Source of the DNA: Chloroflexota bacterium
GTDB taxonomy: Bacteria; Chloroflexota; Dehalococcoidia; SM23-28-2; RBG-16-64-32
Direction: 5' to 3'
Length of the DNA: 22,377 nt
NCBI GenBank assembly: GCA_005882715.1
Contig: VBEI01000010.1
Coordinates: 1 to 22,377, forward strand
Of the stretch, positions 12,456 through 20,299 are shown piece after piece; positions within the stretch are counted from its first letter, which is position 1; each line of letters starts with the position of its first letter. Under the pieces are notes generated by a model, which searched no databases, was not told the origin of the DNA, and saw only the letters and a list, made by a program, of their open reading frames with translations. The position numbers were made by a program, and so were the translations under genes.

Positions 12456-14018
12456 TTACGGCCGCATCCCCCGGCTCTTGGGTCCGCGGGCTTCAGCCCG
12501 AACGATAGCGTGGGCGCGGCGAGCGAATTCGATCAGCAGTGGGCGAGTATCACGAGGATCGATAATCTCCTCGATGCCGAATGCCTCGGCAGTAAGTATC
12601 GGATCACGCAGGGTAGCCAACTTGGCCTCCAGCTCTTCCCGCAGCTTATCGGGATCATCAGCCGCCTGAATCTGCCGCTTATAAGCAGCCTCCACTCCGC
12701 CCTCAATGGGCAACGAGCCCCACTCCCCGGACGGCCAAGCGTAACGGGTGCTAGCACGTGTGTGGTTCGAATGGCCCGCCCCGGCCACGCCAAACGCCTT
12801 CCGGACTATGACGGAACACCAGGGGTTCGTTGCCTGGTATACCGCAGCGAGGGCACGGACGCCCTTCCGGATCGTCCCTTGCTTTTCGGCGCCAACACCG
12901 ACGAGGAAGCCGGGGTTGTCGACGAAGTTCACCAGCGGGAGGCGGAACGTGTCGCAAAGGTCAACGAATCGCGTCATCTTCTCAGCAGCGGCGGCGTCGA
13001 TTGCGCCAGCGTAATATGCCGGGTCGTTGGCCATGACCCCGACGGGGATGCCGTCTAGTCGCGCTAATCCCGTGATGAGTGAGGGGCCGAAGTATCGCCC
13101 GATCTCGAAGAACGAGCCAATGTCCATCACGAGTCCGATGATTCGTCGCATGGGATACACGCGCCGTCGGTCCCGGGGTACGACGGAAATCAGTTCTTGC
13201 TCGCGACGCTCGGGGTCGTCGGAAGGCTCAGAAACCGGCGCATTTTCCCAGACGGATGAAGGAAGATAGGAGAGGAACAGGCGAATATCAGCGAACGCCA
13301 CTTGTTCGCTCTCCACTTCGTTGTCGACAGCCCCGCTGCCGTGAGCGTGTATGTGCGAACCTCCAAGCTCCTCCTTCCCAACTTCCCCACCGAAGGCTCT
13401 ATTCACGACCGGAGGGCCGGCGACGAACAGCTGACTGGACCCGCGTACCATTACGGAGAAGTGCGACGCTGCAACGCGCGCCGCTCCAAGCCCGGCAACT
13501 GGACCCAGCGCCGCCGCGACAACAGGGACTTGCGAAAGCAGGCTGACCGAGACATCCCAGTCCGGATTCGCCGGCACGTAGGATCGCTTGAGGGCGGCGT
13601 TCGTCCTGACGCTGCCACCACCTCCGGTGCCATCCACGAGACGCACCAGCGGTAGCCGTAGCTCCCTGGCTGTGCGCTCGGTCCAGCCCATCTTGTTGCC
13701 GATCGCGCCGTCCGCTGCCCCACCCCGAACAGTGAAATCGTCGCATCCGATGATTACCGGCCGGCCATCTATCGTCCCGTGCCCCGCAATGAAGTTAGAA
13801 GGGGCATAGCCTTTAATGTGACCCGTCTCGTCGTAATCGACTTTGCCCGCCAGCGAGCCGATCTCTCGGAACGAGCCATCGTCCAATAGCTGATCAATAC
13901 GGTCGCGCACCGGCGTCCGGCCCTCGGCCACGTGGCGCGCGACTCGCTCGCTACCGCCCATCGCCTTGGCCAGCTCGCGCCGGCGGCGGATCTCTTCGAG
14001 CTCAGCTTCCCAGCTCAT
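12456..14018 (-). CDS. Acyl-CoA carboxylase carboxyltransferase (beta) subunit, propionyl-CoA carboxylase-like
   Basis: With the start at 14018 the protein is 520 aa, typical for this subunit. It begins MSWEAELEEIRRRRELAKAM, leading to GRTPVRDRIDQLLDDGSFREIG. It has two crotonase-like halves. The N half includes VRLVDGTGGGGSVRTN (128-140 region). The C half has VNFVDNPGFLVGVGAEKQG, the PGFLVG oxyanion loop. These proteins move CO2 from carboxybiotin to acetyl- or propionyl-CoA, or run the reverse in sodium-pumping decarboxylases. No biotin carboxylase or biotin carrier gene is near, so partners are elsewhere. An in-frame ATG at 14042 exists, but a TATAAT (minus strand, 14037-14032) lies between it and 14018, which favours 14018. 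A divergent operon starts 156 nt away. Confidence 0.88.
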   Translation of the reverse strand: MSWEAELEEIRRRRELAKAMGGSERVARHVAEGRTPVRDRIDQLLDDGSFREIGSLAGKVDYDETGHIKGYAPSNFIAGHGTIDGRPVIIGCDDFTVRGGAADGAIGNKMGWTERTARELRLPLVRLVDGTGGGGSVRTNAALKRSYVPANPDWDVSVSLLSQVPVVAAALGPVAGLGAARVAASHFSVMVRGSSQLFVAGPPVVNRAFGGEVGKEELGGSHIHAHGSGAVDNEVESEQVAFADIRLFLSYLPSSVWENAPVSEPSDDPERREQELISVVPRDRRRVYPMRRIIGLVMDIGSFFEIGRYFGPSLITGLARLDGIPVGVMANDPAYYAGAIDAAAAEKMTRFVDLCDTFRLPLVNFVDNPGFLVGVGAEKQGTIRKGVRALAAVYQATNPWCSVIVRKAFGVAGAGHSNHTRASTRYAWPSGEWGSLPIEGGVEAAYKRQIQAADDPDKLREELEAKLATLRDPILTAEAFGIEEIIDPRDTRPLLIEFARRAHAIVRAEARGPKSRGMRP

Positions 14019-14102
14019 GCTATCCGCAGTGATTATAGCCATGCGGACCGCTGGCTCCACGCCCCTCCGCCACTTTCAGCGATCCAGCTGGTGGCTTCTG
14101 CC

Positions 14103-14131
14103 TTGTTGACGCCGGTAAGCTTGCTTATACT
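14103..14131 (+). promoter_or_regulatory. Candidate promoter of the ABM/PIG-L/decarboxylase operon
   Basis: TATACT at 14126-14131 is a good -10 box 43 nt before ATG 14175. The matching -35 is unclear: TTGTTG at 14103-14108 gives a 17-nt spacer, and the better box TTGACG at 14106-14111 gives only 14. Confidence 0.4.
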
Positions 14132-14174
14132 CGAACACGCTCAGGCTGCGGGATATTGGGGGAAGGAGCGAAAA

Positions 14175-14489
14175 ATGGCGCCTCATATGACGCATTTCAG
14201 GATGCGAGCGAGGACTGGCGAGCGCCAAAAGGTCATAGACCATTTCGATCTATGGCAACGTGGGCGGCGACACCAAGCGGCGGGATTCGTTCGCTTCGTC
14301 CTCTGCTCGAACGTCAATGACCCTGAGGAGTTCATGGCTTACGCTATGTTCGCCGACAAGAAAGCATACGACGCCAACTCGAATCATCCTGATCAACACT
14401 TGTGGTACGAGACACTGCGTTCCTACCTTGTCTCAGACCCGGAATGGTTCGATGGAACCGTTGAGGTCCAGCGAATGGGCCAGGTTTGA
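14175..14489 (+). CDS. Antibiotic biosynthesis monooxygenase (ABM) domain protein, 104 aa
   Basis: GGAAGGAG 6-7 nt upstream fixes the start at 14175, although the frame is open further up. The protein has the size and pattern of a single dimeric alpha/beta-barrel ABM domain: HMTHFRMRARTGERQKVIDHF, then GFVRFVLCSNVNDPEEFMAY, FADKKAYDANSNHPDQHLWY and a C-terminal strand. YgiN-like members are cofactor-free quinol or phenol oxygenases, and others degrade heme. No heme-degradation signature is evident, so the substrate is unknown. Its TGA overlaps the TTG start of the PIG-L gene, and that gene in turn overlaps a decarboxylase, so the three are one operon. A divergent carboxylase gene lies upstream. 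Confidence 0.82.
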   Translation: MAPHMTHFRMRARTGERQKVIDHFDLWQRGRRHQAAGFVRFVLCSNVNDPEEFMAYAMFADKKAYDANSNHPDQHLWYETLRSYLVSDPEWFDGTVEVQRMGQV

Positions 14490-15319
14490 GCGGCGGACCG
14501 GCGGATAGTCTGAGGCTACTCTGCATCCTCGCTCACCCGGATGACGAGTCGCTGGGCCTAGGAGGCATCCTCGCCAAGTACGGGGCCGAAGGGGTTGAGA
14601 CCTACTTGGTGACCGCCACCCGTGGCGAGAAGGGTTGGTTCGGCCCGCCGGAAGAATATCCCGGCCTTGCCGAACTGGGGAGAATCCGTGAGGGCGAGCT
14701 GAAGGACGCCGCGAAGGTCCTGGGCCTGCGCGAGGTAACCCTCCTCGACTACCAGGACGGCGAACTCGATAAGGCCGACCAGGGCCTTTTTACGCAGCAG
14801 CTAGTGCACCACATCCGGCGCATCAGGCCTCAGGTCGTGGTCACATTCGACCATAACGGTGTGTACGGCCACCCCGACCACATAGCCGCCACGCGCGCCG
14901 CGACAGCGGCGACACTGGCCGCCGCCGACGCGGGCTTCGACGAGCCGTCCGGACTGCCCCCCCACGCCGTCTCCAAGCTCTACTACTTCGCCTGGACGGA
15001 CGAGGTACGGCAGGCTTACGAAGCGGCTTTTGGCGAACTGGTAATGCAAATCAACGGCGTCGAGCGCCGCGCCGTGCCTTGGCCGCATTGGACGATTTCG
15101 ACTTGGATAGATACATCAGCGCACTGGACGACCGTCTGGGAGGCGATCAAGTGCCATTGCACGCAGCTCCCCGGGTATCAGAAGCTCCTCGACCTGCCCG
15201 AGGAGTATCACCGCGTCCTCTGGGGACGGCTCACCTTCCACAGAGTCTTAACGCTGGTGCCTACGACGGACCCCGAGGATGACATGTTCGCAGGCATCCG
15301 CCTTTCGGCTAGGACATGA
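14486..15319 (+). CDS. PIG-L family N-acetylglucosaminyl deacetylase-like protein (LmbE/BshB type)
   Basis: This 277-aa protein has the LmbE/PIG-L zinc motifs AHPDDE (16-21, ligands H17 and D20) and GHPDH (128-132, ligand H132), plus EGELKDAAKVLG and LLDYQDGEL. These are the standard sites of zinc deacetylases such as MshB and BshB, which remove acetyl groups from GlcNAc conjugates. The start is TTG 14486, which shares bases with the TGA of the ABM gene (TTGA). No other start lies before the AHPDDE strand. Translational coupling would explain the weak ribosome-binding site. The C-terminus (WPHWTISTWIDTSAHWTTVW onward) is longer than in BshB and may set specificity. The substrate is unknown; the gene overlaps the decarboxylase by 4 nt. 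Confidence 0.9.
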   Translation: MSGGPADSLRLLCILAHPDDESLGLGGILAKYGAEGVETYLVTATRGEKGWFGPPEEYPGLAELGRIREGELKDAAKVLGLREVTLLDYQDGELDKADQGLFTQQLVHHIRRIRPQVVVTFDHNGVYGHPDHIAATRAATAATLAAADAGFDEPSGLPPHAVSKLYYFAWTDEVRQAYEAAFGELVMQINGVERRAVPWPHWTISTWIDTSAHWTTVWEAIKCHCTQLPGYQKLLDLPEEYHRVLWGRLTFHRVLTLVPTTDPEDDMFAGIRLSART

Positions 15320-16821
15320 GCGATCGACTAACGGAGCTCCGTCGCAGCGTCGAACAGCCCCCGAGCGGGTTTGATTGGGACGAGAACGCGTGGCGCGACG
15401 CGGGCGGGCGAGCGCTCAGCGTGGTCGCTGCAGCGTCCACGCAATGGGCGAGCAAACGCCCTTCACCGGAGGACCCGGACGCGATTTTAAAGTCCTTCAG
15501 CGGCCCGCTCCCGCGGCGACCCGTCTCGTTTCAAGAGCTGGTGAACCGTATCGAGCGGGAGGTGTTGCCGACGAGCGCCTACAATGGGCACCCGCGCTGG
15601 CTGGCCTACATCATGGGCTCGCCGACGCCGATATCAGTACTTGGCGATTTCATCGCGGCCGCTTTGAACCAGAACAGCGGGCTCTGGCGGGTCGCGCCGT
15701 CATCGACGGCGATGGAGGTCCAAACGCTATCGTGGATAGCCGAGATGCTGGGCTTTCCCAGCGCGGCCGAAGGCATCTTCGTGAGCGGAGGCCAGATGGC
15801 AAACATCGTCGCCCACGCGGTTATCCGTGATGCGAAGACTCCCTGGAACGTGCGGGACCTAGGTGCGCGTGGCCCAGACGGGAATGCGCCGCAGTTCCGC
15901 ATCTACGCCAGCAGCGAGTTGCATTATTGCCACGAACAGGCTGCCGAGCTACTCGGCATGGGACGCCGGGCCGTCCGCAAAGTTCCGGTGGACGAGCGCT
16001 ACCGCATGCGCTTGGACTCGCTTTCGCAGATGATGGCCGAGGACCGGTCGCGCGGCGACCTGCCGATTGCGATCGTCGGCACGACAGGCACGGTTGGGAC
16101 TGGGTCCATCGATCCGATCCCGCAACTCCTCACGGCGGCTCGGCAAGAAGACCTTTGGTTACACATCGATGGAGCGTACGGCGCTTTCGCGACGCTAGCG
16201 GAGAGTTGCCCGACCGAGCTTCGGGCGCTCGCCGACGCGGACTCGGTTGCGTGCGATCCGCACAAGTGGCTCTTCGCCGCGATTGATGCCGGCGTCCTGC
16301 TGGTGCGCGAACCAGGCCGGCTCGAGCGATCGTTCGCTTTCCACGCTTCCTATCTCGAGACGGCAGATCGCGGCGCGCGAGTAGATTTCCTGGAACGAGG
16401 GCCCGAAAATTCGCGCCCCCAGCGGGCGCTCAAGGTCTGGCTCAGCATCCAGGCGTTCGGCAGGGACGGGTACGCTGCGATGATCGACTACAACATTCGC
16501 CTCGCCGCCTACATGGAGGGACTGGTGAAGGAAACTCCACCGCTCGTCCTCGCTGCCCCGCGCGAGCTATCGATTGTGTGCTGGCGCGTGGAGCCGGGCG
16601 GTATCGACGGCCCGGCGCTCGAGAAACTTCAGATCGCGGTCATTGAAGAGATCGAGCGCCGCGGCATCGCGATGATCTCCAACGCCCGGTTGCGTGACGG
16701 GCGCTCCGCCCTCAGAGCCTGCATCACAAACTTCCGCACACGCGCTCAGGACCTAGAGACGGTTGTTAACGCCAGCGCCGAGATCGGTGCCGAACTCGCC
16801 GGAAAGCCCCCACGTGGATAG
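15316..16821 (+). CDS. PLP-dependent group II (aromatic-L-amino-acid type) decarboxylase
   Basis: This 501-aa fold-type I PLP enzyme starts at an ATG overlapping the upstream TGA (ATGA). The PLP lysine is K317 in the strong motif ACDPHKWLF. D285 in LWLHIDGAYGAFA should bind the pyridine nitrogen, and H203 in ASSELHYCHEQAA should stack on the ring. IVGTTGTVGTGSIDPI is also typical of the group. The cofactor loop reads FVSGGQMANIVA instead of the common TSGGSEAN form. Relatives decarboxylate aromatic amino acids, glutamate or diaminobutyrate; the product cannot be told here. As the third gene of an overlapping operon with an ABM monooxygenase and a PIG-L deacetylase it could belong to a small-molecule pathway that makes an amine. 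Two weak hairpins follow at 16824-16838 and 16860-16878. Confidence 0.9.
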   Translation: MSDRLTELRRSVEQPPSGFDWDENAWRDAGGRALSVVAAASTQWASKRPSPEDPDAILKSFSGPLPRRPVSFQELVNRIEREVLPTSAYNGHPRWLAYIMGSPTPISVLGDFIAAALNQNSGLWRVAPSSTAMEVQTLSWIAEMLGFPSAAEGIFVSGGQMANIVAHAVIRDAKTPWNVRDLGARGPDGNAPQFRIYASSELHYCHEQAAELLGMGRRAVRKVPVDERYRMRLDSLSQMMAEDRSRGDLPIAIVGTTGTVGTGSIDPIPQLLTAARQEDLWLHIDGAYGAFATLAESCPTELRALADADSVACDPHKWLFAAIDAGVLLVREPGRLERSFAFHASYLETADRGARVDFLERGPENSRPQRALKVWLSIQAFGRDGYAAMIDYNIRLAAYMEGLVKETPPLVLAAPRELSIVCWRVEPGGIDGPALEKLQIAVIEEIERRGIAMISNARLRDGRSALRACITNFRTRAQDLETVVNASAEIGAELAGKPPRG

Positions 16822-16891
16822 GGTGGCGCGTTTCGCCATAAACTCCGACGAGCCGCCCCGACCACTTCTTACTTGGTCATCACCCCATTAT

Positions 16892-17878
16892 TCATGACCC
16901 GCGCGAGGTGACCGGCCGCGCCTGCACGATCCAAAACATCCCTTCGTGCAACGCCCATTCGATGTCCTGCGGGCAGCCGAAGTGCTGTTCGATCTGGCGG
17001 CCTATCGCTGCCAGTTCGCCGACCTCTTCGTCCGACAGCTTTGGCCGGAATCGGCGTTCGAATGCGACGGGCACCCAGTGGCATTGCTCCTCGTCGCGTG
17101 TTGCAGTCGGCCGCCTGACCAGCTCTTGTTCCTGCGCGACGACCTGCCGGTCGAGGACGACACCCGAACCCTTGTCCACGATATACATGTCCGGTGTCAC
17201 GAGGCCCGAGACGACGGCCTCGCCCAACCCAAACACTGCCTCGATCACCACGCTCGAGCTGTCGTTCGTCACGGGGTTGACGGTGAACATTACACCTGAC
17301 CGCTCCGCCTGCACCATGCGCTGGACCACCACGCCCATGCCGACGCCGCTATGATCGAATCCTGCGTGCGCCCTGTAGAAGATGGCCTGCGGTTCGAAAA
17401 GCGAGGCCCAGCAATTCTGCACCGCCCGGACGACCTCGGCTGCACCTTCGACGTTCAGGTAAGTACTCTGCTGTCCCGCAAAAGACGCCTCCGCCAGGTC
17501 TTCGGCCGTTGCCGAGCTGCGAACAGCGACCGTTCCGGCGCCCATGTTCTCGTAGGCGGCGCTGATCGGCGAGACCAGCCACGCCGGCATCGGCGCGCTC
17601 GTCACCATGTGCTTCGCCTCCATCGCCACGCCTTCCAGTCTCGCCCTGTCGTTGCAATCGAGACCGCCGAGCAGACGCTCGATTTCTGGGCGGAGGCCCG
17701 CCTCGTGGAGGAAGCGGAAATAGGCATCGCACGTGACGACGAGGCCGGGCGGCACCCGCACGCCCGCCCGGGTTAGCTCACCCAGGTTCGCGCCCTTGCC
17801 ACCGGCCAGGGAGGCGTCGTCCTTTCCCACGGCGGAAAACGAAGCAATCAGGCCACCGAAGGAATCGTTTTGTAACAT
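16892..17878 (-). CDS. PEP/pyruvate-binding (ATP-grasp) domain protein, stand-alone N-terminal half of a PEP synthase-like enzyme
   Basis: The protein is 328 aa and consists only of the ATP-binding domain that begins PEP synthase, phenylphosphate synthase subunit 2 and rifampin phosphotransferase. Motifs are LAGGKGANLGELTRAGVRVP (24-43), GTVAVRSSATAEDL (115-128), the VMFTVNPVT segment (196-204), VIEAVFGLGEAVVSG (211-225) and the closing DIEWA (305-309) with QARPVT (319-324). In the family this domain hydrolyses ATP and phosphorylates a His on the mobile domain. That domain is absent here and is found in the protein at 18647-20299. ATG 17878 has no Shine-Dalgarno; a weak -10 (TATTGT) 7 nt upstream would give a leaderless mRNA. 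It is divergent from tetR, so both halves can be co-regulated. Confidence 0.9.
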   Translation of the reverse strand: MLQNDSFGGLIASFSAVGKDDASLAGGKGANLGELTRAGVRVPPGLVVTCDAYFRFLHEAGLRPEIERLLGGLDCNDRARLEGVAMEAKHMVTSAPMPAWLVSPISAAYENMGAGTVAVRSSATAEDLAEASFAGQQSTYLNVEGAAEVVRAVQNCWASLFEPQAIFYRAHAGFDHSGVGMGVVVQRMVQAERSGVMFTVNPVTNDSSSVVIEAVFGLGEAVVSGLVTPDMYIVDKGSGVVLDRQVVAQEQELVRRPTATRDEEQCHWVPVAFERRFRPKLSDEEVGELAAIGRQIEQHFGCPQDIEWALHEGMFWIVQARPVTSRGS

Positions 17879-17897
17879 GTCGTTTACAATACAACCT

Positions 17898-17974
17898 CGG
17901 GCAAATGCCCGCACGTATCCGTGACCAACTTCACACCGTAACTCTTGACACGGTGGCTGCATTCATGACATTAT
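17898..17974. promoter_or_regulatory. Divergent control region: tetR promoter, CRP-like site and dyads
   Basis: On the plus strand TTGACA (17945-17950), an 18-nt spacer and CATTAT (17969-17974) form a promoter 7 nt before the tetR ATG, again suiting a leaderless mRNA. CACCGT and ACGGTG (17934-17939, 17950-17955) form a dyad over the -35 box, a likely TetR operator. CGTGA-N6-TCACA (17920-17935) is one base from the CRP consensus. CGGGCA-AA-TGCCCG (17898-17911) lies nearer the minus-strand gene. Confidence 0.55.
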
Positions 17975-17981
17975 CCCTGCC

Positions 17982-18629
17982 ATGAATAGCACTCATTCTG
18001 CGAAACAAACTGCCGAAGCGCGCGTGTACAACAGCCCGCTGCGCGATCGGCAGGCTGAGCAGACCCGCGAGCTAATCCTCCAGGCGCTGACAGAACAGCT
18101 CGCCGATGCCGGACTCAAGGACTTCAGCATCCCGCGGCTGGCGCTGCGAGCGGGCGTCTCCGTGCGCACCGTCTACCGTTACTTCCCGACCAAGGACGCG
18201 CTCCTTGAAGAGTTCGCCTACTGGCTCGATTTGCAGATCGGAAGTGCCGAGCCACCGGCCACTATCGAGGAATTGGTGACCCTTTCGGAAAGCGCCTTTC
18301 CTGCCTTCGACGAGATGGAACCGCTTATTCGCGCCCAATGGCTAACACCCCACGGGCGCGCCAGCCGCGAGGTCGGGCGCAAGCGCCGCCTCGCCAACTG
18401 GCGCAAGGTACTCTCCGATGTTGCCGACAATCTACCCGCGGACGAGCAACGCCGGGGACTCGGCATCGTCTTGTTCCTTCTCAGCTCGCGCACCTGGCAG
18501 GCGCTTAAGGACGAATTCGACATGGATGGCCGCGAGTCCGGTAAAGCCGTGTCCTGGGCTCTGCGCACGCTAATCGCTGACCTACGGACGAGAAACAACT
18601 CGGTCGCCAAAACAGAGAAGACCCGTTAG
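17982..18629 (+). CDS. TetR/AcrR-family transcriptional regulator
   Basis: The protein is 215 aa. After a short polar lead, residues 28-72 form the TetR DNA-binding domain: RELILQALTEQLADAGLKDF, then IPRLALRAGVSVRTVYRYFPTKDALL with the typical helix-turn-helix and YxYFxxKxxLL signature. The rest is a ligand-binding helical domain ending in the basic tail RTRNNSVAKTEKTR. The start has no ribosome-binding site, and its promoter places the transcript start at or beside the ATG. It lies between two halves of a PEP synthase-like enzyme: one divergent, the other 17 nt downstream with an MFS gene after it. It therefore probably controls both, and a ligand that is the enzyme's or exporter's substrate is an inference from position. 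Confidence 0.9.
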   Translation: MNSTHSAKQTAEARVYNSPLRDRQAEQTRELILQALTEQLADAGLKDFSIPRLALRAGVSVRTVYRYFPTKDALLEEFAYWLDLQIGSAEPPATIEELVTLSESAFPAFDEMEPLIRAQWLTPHGRASREVGRKRRLANWRKVLSDVADNLPADEQRRGLGIVLFLLSSRTWQALKDEFDMDGRESGKAVSWALRTLIADLRTRNNSVAKTEKTR

Positions 18630-18646
18630 CACAAAGGAGGCACAAT

Positions 18647-20299
18647 ATGGTCGCGAAGCCGGAAACCCTGCCGGTCCCCAACGATTTCCCTTTCCAGTGG
18701 GAGAACGCAGAGGAGGCAGCCCGCTTCTGGGTGGTCGATATGATGCACTGGCCCCACGGCCTCTCGCCACTCTCCGCGACCATGGATATGCCCGCCTTCA
18801 TGCGCGGCTTCACGAAAGCGGCGCGAGAGCTCTGCATGCCGTTCATCAACATGGAGACCAAGATCATCCATGGTTGGGTCTACATGAATGTCGAGCCGTA
18901 TTCCACCGATCCGGCCCAAATGGAGCGCCGAATGGCCGACATGCAGGGCCAGATGGGCAAGCATATCCCGGGCCTGCTCGATCGTTGGCGCACAGTCTAT
19001 GAGCCCGAAGTCCGCTCCATCAACGAGGACACCCTGAAGGGAGATTACTCGAAGCTCACCGACAAGGACCTATCCGGGCTCCTCGAGGCCATCGTCGACA
19101 AGCGGGAGCGTGAAGGGGAGCTGCATATGCTCGCGGTCCTCCCTGCCATGGGCGCCGTGATGTTCTACGAGCAGGTTTACACGCAGCTGTTCGGCGAGCC
19201 GAAAGCGGGAGACCACCTCCAGCTTCTGCAAGGCTTCCAGAACAAGAGCGTCGAGGTCGGCGTTGGACTCTGGCAGCTCGCCCGCGAGGCTCGCAAGCGA
19301 CCGGAGGTCCTGGAAACACTCCGCCGCGTTGCCTCCGGTGATGCCGATGAGGCGCTTTCGCAATCAGAGCAAGGCCGAGCCTTCCACGGCGCCGTCCGGG
19401 AGTTCCTCTCAACTTACGGCTGGCGCGCTAACGAGATGGACCTCGCCGAACCCACCTGGTTCGAGCGGCCAGCGCCCGCCTACACGCTCATCCGCGAATA
19501 CGCCGCGCGCGAGGACTACGATCCCGAGGGCGAGTTCACTGCGCTTGTTAGCGCGCGTAAGGCCCGGGAGCAGGTGATTTTCAAGCAACTGGAAGGCGGC
19601 CCAATCGACATGTTCCAGCAAGTGCTCGCGGGCGCTCAGCAGTACCTGCCGATCCAGGAAGACCACAACTTCTACATCGACCAGGTGGGCCTTTCGGTCC
19701 AGCGTGTGCCCGCGCTCGAGGCTGGGCGCCGCCTGGCAGCCGCCGGCCGTATCGCGAAAGCCGAAGACGTGTTTCTGCTGCATTACGAGGAGCTGCAGGA
19801 CGGCCTCCGCGGCGGGAAAGGCGATCTAATCGAATTGGTGGACCGCCGACGCCGCGAACGCGCTGAGGGGCAGGCCTTTACACCACCACCGGCAATCGGC
19901 ACACCCCCTCCGCCTGAAATGGGCGATGACCCAATGCTGACGAAATTCTTCGGCGCCCCGCCTGAACAGCATCCTGACCCGCGAGTCATCAACGGCAACG
20001 CCGCCTCGGCGGGCACGATCACAGGCACCGCTCGCGTGATCTTGTCCCTCGACGACGCCGAGCGCCTCGGTCAGGGTGAGATCCTCGTCTGTCCCGCGAC
20101 GATGCCTCCGTGGACGCCGCTGTTCGCCATCACCTCAGGCGTCGTCACGGACCATGGCGGCGTGCTCTCCCATACCGCCATCGTCGCGCGCGAGTACCAA
20201 ATACCCGCGGTGGTCGGCACCAAGGTCGGGACATCACTCATCGAGGATGGACACACGATCACCGTGGACGGCAATGAAGGCACGGTCACGCTCAAGTAG
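18647..20299 (+). CDS. PEP-utilising enzyme with mobile phospho-His domain (second half of a split PEP synthase-like enzyme)
   Basis: The protein is 550 aa. AAAGGAGG lies 6-7 nt before ATG 18647. The C-terminal 100 residues are the mobile swivelling domain: GTARVILSLDDAERLGQGEI, then TDHGGVLSHTAIVARE with the phosphorylatable H509, and PAVVGTKVGTSLIEDG. The large front part (1-420) resembles the substrate domain of rifampin phosphotransferase and the middle of phenylphosphate synthase subunit 1. It includes FWVVDMMHWPHGLSPLS and the YGWRANEMDLAEPTWFE segment. It has no ATP-grasp domain. Together with the protein at 16892-17878 it makes a complete PEP-synthase-type set, the arrangement of phenylphosphate synthase. 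It likely phosphorylates a small hydroxylated compound, inferred. A proline-rich linker (TPPPAIGTPPPPE) precedes the His domain. The MFS gene overlaps its end. Confidence 0.85.
   Translation: MVAKPETLPVPNDFPFQWENAEEAARFWVVDMMHWPHGLSPLSATMDMPAFMRGFTKAARELCMPFINMETKIIHGWVYMNVEPYSTDPAQMERRMADMQGQMGKHIPGLLDRWRTVYEPEVRSINEDTLKGDYSKLTDKDLSGLLEAIVDKREREGELHMLAVLPAMGAVMFYEQVYTQLFGEPKAGDHLQLLQGFQNKSVEVGVGLWQLAREARKRPEVLETLRRVASGDADEALSQSEQGRAFHGAVREFLSTYGWRANEMDLAEPTWFERPAPAYTLIREYAAREDYDPEGEFTALVSARKAREQVIFKQLEGGPIDMFQQVLAGAQQYLPIQEDHNFYIDQVGLSVQRVPALEAGRRLAAAGRIAKAEDVFLLHYEELQDGLRGGKGDLIELVDRRRRERAEGQAFTPPPAIGTPPPPEMGDDPMLTKFFGAPPEQHPDPRVINGNAASAGTITGTARVILSLDDAERLGQGEILVCPATMPPWTPLFAITSGVVTDHGGVLSHTAIVAREYQIPAVVGTKVGTSLIEDGHTITVDGNEGTVTLK

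Noticed and set aside
13932..14174. Upstream extension of the ABM frame
   Set aside because: It overlaps the start of the divergent carboxylase gene, while a strong GGAAGGAG site precedes ATG 14175.
16824..16878. Terminators between the decarboxylase and ATP-grasp genes
   Set aside because: TGGCG-CGTTT-CGCCA and GACCA...TGGTC have stems of only 5 bp and no T-run, so they are mentioned with the gene but not called.
20076..20273. 200-nt upstream extension of the MFS frame
   Set aside because: It is a shadow of the mobile His domain coding region, with Arg/Ser/Pro-rich sequence and no transporter similarity.
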